Assembly (NCBI GenBank): GCA_027296385.1
Contig: JAPUJD010000278.1
Coordinates: 1-10,613 of the forward strand
DNA: 10,613 nucleotides
Reading direction: 5' to 3'
DNA from: Acidobacteriota bacterium
GTDB taxonomy: Bacteria; Acidobacteriota; Thermoanaerobaculia; Multivoradales; JAHEKO01
Part shown: in pieces, positions 6,399-10,613 of the stretch
How the letters are laid out: every line of letters begins with the position of its first letter
Position numbering within the stretch: the first letter of the stretch is position 1
Notes under the pieces: generated by a model
Databases searched by the model: none
Seen by the model: only the letters and a program-made list of their open reading frames with translations
What the model was told of the DNA's origin: nothing
Position numbers and translations under genes: made by a program

Positions 6399-6431
6399 GT
6401 GACGCCTGCGCCCGGACACCCCGTACTGTGA
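6399..6431 (+). CDS. Possible 10-codon leader peptide overlapping the sigma factor start
   Basis: GTG at 6399 follows GGAGG with a short three-base spacer and reads MTPAPGHPVL. It ends at TGA 6429-6431, which overlaps the sigma gene's GTG start as GTGA. The sigma gene itself has no ribosome binding site close to its start, so a leader that brings ribosomes to the overlap would explain its translation. The spacer is shorter than ideal and the peptide is tiny, so this could be chance. Confidence 0.25.
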   Translation: MTPAPGHPVL

Positions 6432-7006
6432 AACGAGGAGATTCAACGCTCTTGGCCGCAACGGCAGCCGGCGATCGGCGAGCCTTCGACGAGCTCTACT
6501 TGCGCCATCACCGCAGCGTGTTCGGCCTCATCTACAGGATGACCGGCCGTCACGAGGTGGCCGAAGAGCTCGTCAACGACGTGATGCTCGTAGTGTGGCA
6601 GAAGGCGTGCACCTTTGCCGGTCGATCACGCGTCTCGACCTGGATCATGGGCGTGGCCTACAACAAGGCGCTGAAGGCGATTCGGCAGTTGAGCCGCAGG
6701 CCAACCCTCGTGGAAGTCGAGCCACAGATGGCCGTCGACCCCGAGGGGCCAGAGACCGACTTGTCGAGGCGCGAGCGCCGGGAGCGAATCCGCGAAGCGA
6801 TGACGGGACTCTCAGCCGAGCACCGAGCCGCGATCGAACTGACCTACTACCACGGATACTCCTACAGGGAGATTGCCCTGATCGTCGGGTGTCCGGAGAA
6901 CACCGTCAAGACGCGCATGTTCAACGCTCGACGGCGACTGCGCTCGCTACTGAGCCAACCAAGCGAAGAGCCTACCGAGCAACGAGGAAAGAGTTGGTCG
7001 CGATGA
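6428..7006 (+). CDS. RNA polymerase sigma factor, ECF subfamily
   Basis: This 192-residue protein has only the two domains typical of extracytoplasmic-function sigma factors. Region 2 (about residues 10-85) includes AAGDRRAFDELY, the AEELVNDVMLVVW helix that contacts the -10 element and the STWIMGVAYNKAL segment. After a short linker, region 4 (about 120-175) carries GYSYREIALIVGCPENTVKTR, the helix-turn-helix that reads the -35 element. It should direct RNA polymerase to a small set of genes and be held inactive by the next gene's product. The start is GTG 6428; the N-terminus then matches family length well. There is no ribosome binding site within 15 bases. The stop overlaps the anti-sigma start as ATGA, as expected for a coupled sigma/anti-sigma pair. 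The ECF subgroup was not assigned. Confidence 0.92.
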   Translation: MKRGDSTLLAATAAGDRRAFDELYLRHHRSVFGLIYRMTGRHEVAEELVNDVMLVVWQKACTFAGRSRVSTWIMGVAYNKALKAIRQLSRRPTLVEVEPQMAVDPEGPETDLSRRERRERIREAMTGLSAEHRAAIELTYYHGYSYREIALIVGCPENTVKTRMFNARRRLRSLLSQPSEEPTEQRGKSWSR

Positions 7007-7662
7007 AGAAATCACATGAGCGAGTCGCCGAGCTTCTGCCCTGGATGGTGAACGCAACTCTCGACAACTCCGAGGATGCAGAGGTCCGGGAACACGTCTC
7101 CGACTGCGTGACCTGCCGGGATCACCTCGAGCTTCTCGCGGAGCTGTACGCAGCTGTTCAAGAAGGGCCGAGTGCCGAGGTCGACTCCTTCGAGGCGCTC
7201 GACACCATGCGCCTGCGCCTGGAGCATGACGGTGCCGCCGAGTCGGGCAGAGCGAGGCCCCGGCCACCTTCTCGACTGGTGCGCTGGGTACTCTTTGCTC
7301 AAGCAGCGGCGCTCGTCTTCGCCCTGGGGCTGATCTTCTTCCAGCGGGCCAACCCGCAACTACCGCCGACGTCGTTCCGCACTCTGGCCGACACCTCTCC
7401 CGCCACGGCGGCCACCGACCCGCAAGCCAGAGTACTGTTCTCAGAGGGCGCGACAGAGCGCCAGATTCGGGAGCTGCTGCATCAGATCGGTGGACGGATC
7501 GTCGACGGACCCTCCGAGATGGGCCTTTATACCGTCGAGCTGGAGACAGACGCTGGTGACTCGGCGACCGTCGTGAACCGCGTTGAAGCGCTGCGACACG
7601 ACACGAATGTACGATTCGTCGAGCTCGTCAGCCGCGGCTCGCTTTCACCCAGCGGCGGTTGA
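7003..7662 (+). CDS. Membrane-spanning zinc-finger anti-sigma factor with propeptide-like outer domain
   Basis: This 219-residue protein is the cognate anti-sigma factor by position (four-base ATGA overlap with the sigma gene) and content. The cytoplasmic N-terminus has the zf-HC2/ASD zinc motif REHVSDCVTC (His31, Cys35, Cys38) after LLPWMVNATLD. One membrane segment spans about residues 95-113 (WVLFAQAAALVFALGLIFF). The outer part (about 142-210) reads ARVLFSEGATERQIRELL, then GGRIVDGPSEMGLYTVEL and a closing segment. This resembles the beta-alpha-beta fold of subtilase propeptides (I9/fervidolysin type). Such a domain could bind a subtilase-type protease or be the site cut during regulated proteolysis. 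That reading is inference. The frame extends upstream as far as 6595 only inside the sigma gene in another frame; ATG 7003 is the sensible start. Confidence 0.87.
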   Translation: MKKSHERVAELLPWMVNATLDNSEDAEVREHVSDCVTCRDHLELLAELYAAVQEGPSAEVDSFEALDTMRLRLEHDGAAESGRARPRPPSRLVRWVLFAQAAALVFALGLIFFQRANPQLPPTSFRTLADTSPATAATDPQARVLFSEGATERQIRELLHQIGGRIVDGPSEMGLYTVELETDAGDSATVVNRVEALRHDTNVRFVELVSRGSLSPSGG

Positions 7663-7685
7663 ACCAGCTACCGGCTGTCGGGCAC
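7660..7685 (+). promoter_or_regulatory. Candidate ECF-type promoter before the barrel gene at 7709
   Basis: TGAACC (7660-7665) shares its TGA with the stop codon of the anti-sigma gene and is followed after 17 bases by CAC (7683-7685), about 24 bases before the next start. A second copy of TGAACC-N17-CAC lies inside the anti-sigma gene at 7574-7599. Either could add transcription of the downstream genes, or either could be chance. Confidence 0.3.
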
Positions 7686-7708
7686 ACACTTTGCTGGAGG
7701 TATCAGGA

Positions 7709-8608
7709 ATGTCCAGAGTCACCCTCGGTTGCCTGGTCTTGGTGTGGCTTGTAATCACACCGACACCGAGCTTTGGCCAGGTAGTGCTGGCCGGCACGGA
7801 GTCGCTCAGCTTCGATCGACCGGAGGCCTGGGCGATGAAGTACTTCGCCTCGCTGAGCCTGATGACCGGCATGGGCCCCGCGCTGAGCTCAGAGGCTGGG
7901 AGTATCGATCTCGGGATCGAGCTGGGATCGGTGCCGTCGCTCAGCCTCAGGGAGCGCACGGTCGGTTTCAACGGCACCAAGTCAGAGGACATCAACCGCA
8001 CCCCGCTCTTCGGTCGACTGCGAGCAGCGTTTGGTCTGCCGGGCCAGTTCATCCTCGAGGCCAGCTACCTGCCACCGATCGACATCTCGGGTGTCGAGCC
8101 CGACCTTTTTGCGCTGGCGCTCGCCAGGCCGCTGACTCGCTCGTCGGCGTGGCGCACTGGAGTGCGTCTGACGATGCTGTACGGCTCCTACAGCGGCGAT
8201 TTCACCTGCTCGGCCGACGAGATCGCGAACGGGCCCAACGAATTTCAATGTGAGCAGCCATCGCGGGATGAGATCACCCTTCGCTCCGCCGGCCTGGAGT
8301 TCCAGGTCGCCCGATCCGCTCGGGCAGGCAGCCGGCTGGAGCCCTACTTCGGTGTTGCGGTCCACCTCATGGACCTGGATTTTCAAGTGAAGGCCGAGTA
8401 CCTCGGTCTGATCGACCAAAGCAGGCTGGTGACCGACGGCACGACTTTTTCGGCGTCTCTGGGCCTGGCCTATCGGACTCGCGGGGGCCTGCGCTGGGCA
8501 GGAGAGCTCTTCTACTCTCCGCTCGACGTCGTGCGGCCCCCCTCGACAACGACGGAAAACGACGCCCTCTTCAATGTCCGAGTGCTTCTGACCTACCGGC
8601 TGCGGTAG
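7709..8608 (+). CDS. Exported outer-membrane beta-barrel-like protein, unknown role
   Basis: This 299-residue protein has a signal peptide at residues 1-23 (LGCLVLVWLVITPTPSFG then QVVLAG). It continues with strand-rich sequence: alternating hydrophobic residues, GLEFQVARS, LGLAYRTRGGLRWAGELFY, and the close VRVLLTYRLR. The pattern fits a transmembrane barrel of about 12 strands, although the last residue is Arg rather than an aromatic. Two Cys in TCSADE and FQCEQP (near the middle) could form a loop disulphide. I chose ATG 7709 because GGAGG lies eight bases upstream and the signal peptide starts there, although the frame is open from 7583. It begins 46 bases after the anti-sigma gene, so it is probably part of the same transcription unit and a candidate target of the sigma factor. 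No family recognised. Confidence 0.68.
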   Translation: MSRVTLGCLVLVWLVITPTPSFGQVVLAGTESLSFDRPEAWAMKYFASLSLMTGMGPALSSEAGSIDLGIELGSVPSLSLRERTVGFNGTKSEDINRTPLFGRLRAAFGLPGQFILEASYLPPIDISGVEPDLFALALARPLTRSSAWRTGVRLTMLYGSYSGDFTCSADEIANGPNEFQCEQPSRDEITLRSAGLEFQVARSARAGSRLEPYFGVAVHLMDLDFQVKAEYLGLIDQSRLVTDGTTFSASLGLAYRTRGGLRWAGELFYSPLDVVRPPSTTTENDALFNVRVLLTYRLR

Positions 8609-8652
8609 GCTTTCTGGCGATAAGCAGACGCCGCCCCGAGGAGACCCTGAGA

Positions 8653-9354
8653 ATGCGTATGACACTGTGGACGCTAGTCACCCTTCTAGTTCTTCCCTCG
8701 CTGCTGAATGCCGCCTCAGTCGACCTTGTTGCCGATCGGGACAACACTCTCTACGAGAGAGCCGCCGGAGATCTCAGCAACGGCGCCGGCGATCACTTCT
8801 TCGCCGGGGTTACCGCCATGGACCTGATTCGGCGTGGCGTCCTGCGTTTCGACCTGAGCGTGATTCCGGCCGGCTCGACGATCTTCGACGCGACCCTGAC
8901 CCTCAACATGTCACGCACAGTCGGCGGCTCTGCAGTGGTCTCGCTCCACAAGATCCAATCGGATTGGGGGGAGGGCAACTCCGATGCTCCGGGCGAGGAA
9001 GGCGGCGGCGCGCCGGCGTCCTCCGGCGACGCGACGTGGATCCACACCTTCTTCAGTGGCCAGACCTGGAACTCGGCCGGCGGCGATTTCTCGGGCTCGA
9101 CCACTGACGCCACGACCGTGGGCAATGAGGGCACCTACACCTGGAGCTCGAGCAACTTGACGGCGGATGTGCAGCAGTGGTTCGCCAACCCGGGTCAGAA
9201 CTTCGGCTGGCTGCTCAAGGGCGACGAGTCGCAAACGACCACCGCCAAGCGCTTCGACACCCGGGAAAATCCGAACGCTGGCAACCGGCCGGAGCTCGAA
9301 GTCGAGTTCACGCCACCGATACCGGTCGAGTTGCAAAGCTTCAGTGTCGACTAG
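8653..9354 (+). CDS. Secreted DNRLRE-domain protein
   Basis: This 233-residue protein has a signal peptide (LWTLVTLLVLPSLLNA, residues 5-20) followed by one DNRLRE domain that fills the rest. Visible marks are DLVADRDNTLYE, GAGDHFFAG, RRGVLRFDLSVIPAGSTI, LHKIQSDWGEGNSDAPGEEGGG, LTADVQQWFANPGQNFGWLL and KRFDTRENPNAGNRPEL. DNRLRE is a beta-sandwich module common in secreted and surface proteins of environmental bacteria, and related modules bind carbohydrate. No catalytic residues are evident. The protein ends in PVELQSFSVD right after the domain. GAGGAG lies nine bases before the ATG. It starts 44 bases after the barrel gene with no terminator between them, so cotranscription is likely. Confidence 0.8.
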   Translation: MRMTLWTLVTLLVLPSLLNAASVDLVADRDNTLYERAAGDLSNGAGDHFFAGVTAMDLIRRGVLRFDLSVIPAGSTIFDATLTLNMSRTVGGSAVVSLHKIQSDWGEGNSDAPGEEGGGAPASSGDATWIHTFFSGQTWNSAGGDFSGSTTDATTVGNEGTYTWSSSNLTADVQQWFANPGQNFGWLLKGDESQTTTAKRFDTRENPNAGNRPELEVEFTPPIPVELQSFSVD

Positions 9355-9459
9355 CGCCGTAACAGGGCGTCGGCTCTGGCCGTCAGCTCTAGCCGAAGAA
9401 GGCGAGCAGCTGCCCTGAAACTCCGCGGTGGTCGGCCGTCGCCGGGTGAGGTCGCGCCT
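9355..9459 (+). other. Intergenic stretch before the FG-GAP gene
   Basis: No gene is visible here. An imperfect hairpin with arms TCGGCT (9370-9375) and AGCCGA (9391-9396) lies just after the DNRLRE stop, without a T run, so it is at best a weak Rho-independent-like structure. No TGAACC element is present, unlike the upstream gaps. Confidence 0.3.
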
Positions 9460-9497
9460 GCCGGGTCAGCGCCGCCAGCCTTGATAGGCTGACCGGC
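9460..9497 (+). promoter_or_regulatory. Competing hairpins directly before the FG-GAP gene start
   Basis: GCCGGGTCAGC (9460-9470) can pair with GCTGACCGGC (9488-9497) as a ten-pair stem with one bulged G, ending at the base before the ATG. A smaller hairpin CAGCCT-TGAT-AGGCTG (9476-9491) uses overlapping bases, so the two exclude each other. Both involve the only Shine-Dalgarno-like bases (AGG, 9486-9488). This could control translation, but high GC makes chance pairing likely too. Confidence 0.35.
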
Positions 9498-10610
9498 ATG
9501 CTCGTCCGCGACGCTGCCTTGGTCGCTCTGCTGCTGCCGGTGTCCGCTGCCGCTGGCCAGGTACCGATCGAGTTGGTGTCGGCCCCTCTCGGCAGCGCCA
9601 AGGCGCGCACGGCCGGTATCGCGCTGGGCGACGTGGACGGCGACGGAGACCTGGACGCGGTGGTGGCCGACGGCCGGCATTGGCCCGAGCAGAACTGGGT
9701 ATTGCTCAACAACGGTCAGGGTCGCTTCAACACAGTGCGTCGTCTCGGCGACGAGCTCGGTACCAGCTATGCCGTGCCGCTTGGCGACCTGGACGGGGAC
9801 GGCGACCTGGACGCGGTGGTGGCCAACGACCGCATCCCCAACCAGGTGTTCTGGAACGACGGTACGGGTCGTTTCAGCGCCGGTCCGACCATCGGTCCGC
9901 CGCGCTCGAACTCGCGACACGCTTTCCTGGCGGACTTGAACGGAGACGGGACTCTGGATGTCATCGCCGCCAACCGCAGCGAGCCCAACACGCTGCACAT
10001 GAATGACGGCCACGGTGGTTTCACGGCGGCGGGATCCGTGGGGGAGGACGACAGCGATACCATCGCGACCACGGCCGCCGATTTCGACGGCGACGGGGAC
10101 ATGGATGTGGCCCTGTGCAACCGGTCGACGCCGAGCGCGGTCTATCTCAACGACGGCGATGGTCGGTTTGGCGAGGGCACCATCATCGGGACTGACGAGG
10201 ATCGCTCGGTCTCGGTGAGCGCGGGCGACGTGGATGGCGACGGCAAACTGGATCTGGTGTACGCCAACGGCGGCCAGTCCAACGCCCTCTACCTCGGCCG
10301 CGGCGACGGTACCTTTGACCACGCCATCCGTCTCGGTCCGGCCTCGGACCAGACCTTCTGCGTCGCCATCGCCGACTTTGATGGCGATGGCCGCAACGAC
10401 CTGGTGTTCGGCAACACGGACACGGACAACGCCATCTATTTCAACCGTGGCGCCGATGGCTTCGAAGAACTGCGCTTCGGCGACCCTGCCCACGTCACCT
10501 ATGCCGTTGCCGCCGGTGACGTGGACGGCGATGGTGTGCCCGAAATCCTGGTGGGCAACTCGGAGGGGCCGAACCTCGTCTACGACGTTCGGCGCCTGGA
10601 GAGGCGATAG
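9498..10610 (+). CDS. Secreted FG-GAP/VCBS repeat protein, seven-bladed beta-propeller
   Basis: This 370-residue protein has a signal peptide (residues 1-20, ending AAAGQ) followed by seven FG-GAP/VCBS repeats and only a short basic tail (VYDVRRLERR). Calcium-loop motifs of the form DxDGDGxxD begin at residues 45, 97, 146, 195, 244, 293 and 341, almost exactly 49 residues apart. Motif 3 is DLNGDGTLD and motif 7 ends in Glu (DVDGDGVPE). Seven repeats make one closed integrin-alpha-like propeller, so the protein appears complete and single-domain. Blades 1 and 2 are also very alike in DNA (36 of 39 bases over the motif), pointing to recent duplication or strong constraint. It is probably a calcium-stabilised extracellular or periplasmic binding protein. 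The ligand is unknown. The start is weakly supported by AGG nine bases upstream. Confidence 0.87.
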   Translation: MLVRDAALVALLLPVSAAAGQVPIELVSAPLGSAKARTAGIALGDVDGDGDLDAVVADGRHWPEQNWVLLNNGQGRFNTVRRLGDELGTSYAVPLGDLDGDGDLDAVVANDRIPNQVFWNDGTGRFSAGPTIGPPRSNSRHAFLADLNGDGTLDVIAANRSEPNTLHMNDGHGGFTAAGSVGEDDSDTIATTAADFDGDGDMDVALCNRSTPSAVYLNDGDGRFGEGTIIGTDEDRSVSVSAGDVDGDGKLDLVYANGGQSNALYLGRGDGTFDHAIRLGPASDQTFCVAIADFDGDGRNDLVFGNTDTDNAIYFNRGADGFEELRFGDPAHVTYAVAAGDVDGDGVPEILVGNSEGPNLVYDVRRLERR

Positions 10611-10613
10611 CCG

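Noticed and set aside
6595..7002. Upstream extension of the anti-sigma frame into the sigma gene
   Set aside because: It overlaps the sigma factor in another frame; ATG 7003 gives the expected zinc-finger N-terminus and the classical ATGA overlap.
9351..10493. 380-codon minus-strand open frame opposite the FG-GAP gene
   Set aside because: It is the antisense of the repeated GAC/GGC-rich calcium-loop codons, which naturally gives a long open frame; the plus strand has signal peptide and seven clear repeats.

Overview
This is a high-GC window of ordinary protein-coding DNA from a Gram-negative bacterium with an outer membrane. It carries two lipobox proteins, three outer-membrane beta-barrel candidates and several exported proteins. 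The gene mix (lipid-anchored alkaline-phosphatase-superfamily enzyme ending in an LRALGY-type tail, TorF-type putative porin, exported subtilase, CX4CH cytochrome-like lipoprotein, DNRLRE and FG-GAP proteins) suggests an Acidobacteriota-like or gammaproteobacterial host. That is an impression from family habit only; there is no rRNA or other marker gene here.

Layout. Bases 1-872 are a degraded zone. A piece that looks like the 5' half of a group II intron RNA (from about 109 to 450-480) has no reverse-transcriptase ORF and no domain V. It abuts, on the minus strand, the first ~35 codons of an alpha/beta-hydrolase gene that still has its ribosome binding site. About 280 bases of gene-free DNA follow. 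Bases 873-3430 are a minus-strand cluster: a 45-residue hydrophobic mini-protein, an outer-membrane barrel protein whose ATG overlaps the mini-protein's stop, and a phosphodiesterase/phosphatase lipoprotein. A divergent promoter region separates this from a TorF-family putative porin (plus strand, 3581-4303).

Bases 4304-10610 are all plus strand: an S8 serine peptidase, a cytochrome-like lipoprotein, an ECF sigma factor, its overlapping zinc-finger anti-sigma factor with one membrane segment, an outer-membrane barrel protein, a DNRLRE-domain protein and a seven-bladed FG-GAP propeller protein. The main point of interest is a possible local envelope-stress regulon. The string TGAACC followed 17 bases later by NAC stands before the peptidase, the cytochrome-like lipoprotein, the sigma factor and the barrel gene. 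In addition, the outer domain of the anti-sigma factor resembles a subtilase propeptide, and a subtilase lies two genes upstream. Together these suggest, but do not prove, a sigma factor that controls itself and its neighbours and an anti-sigma factor that senses or is cut by a subtilase-type protease. No tRNA, rRNA, CRISPR array, insertion sequence or convincing intrinsic terminator was found.
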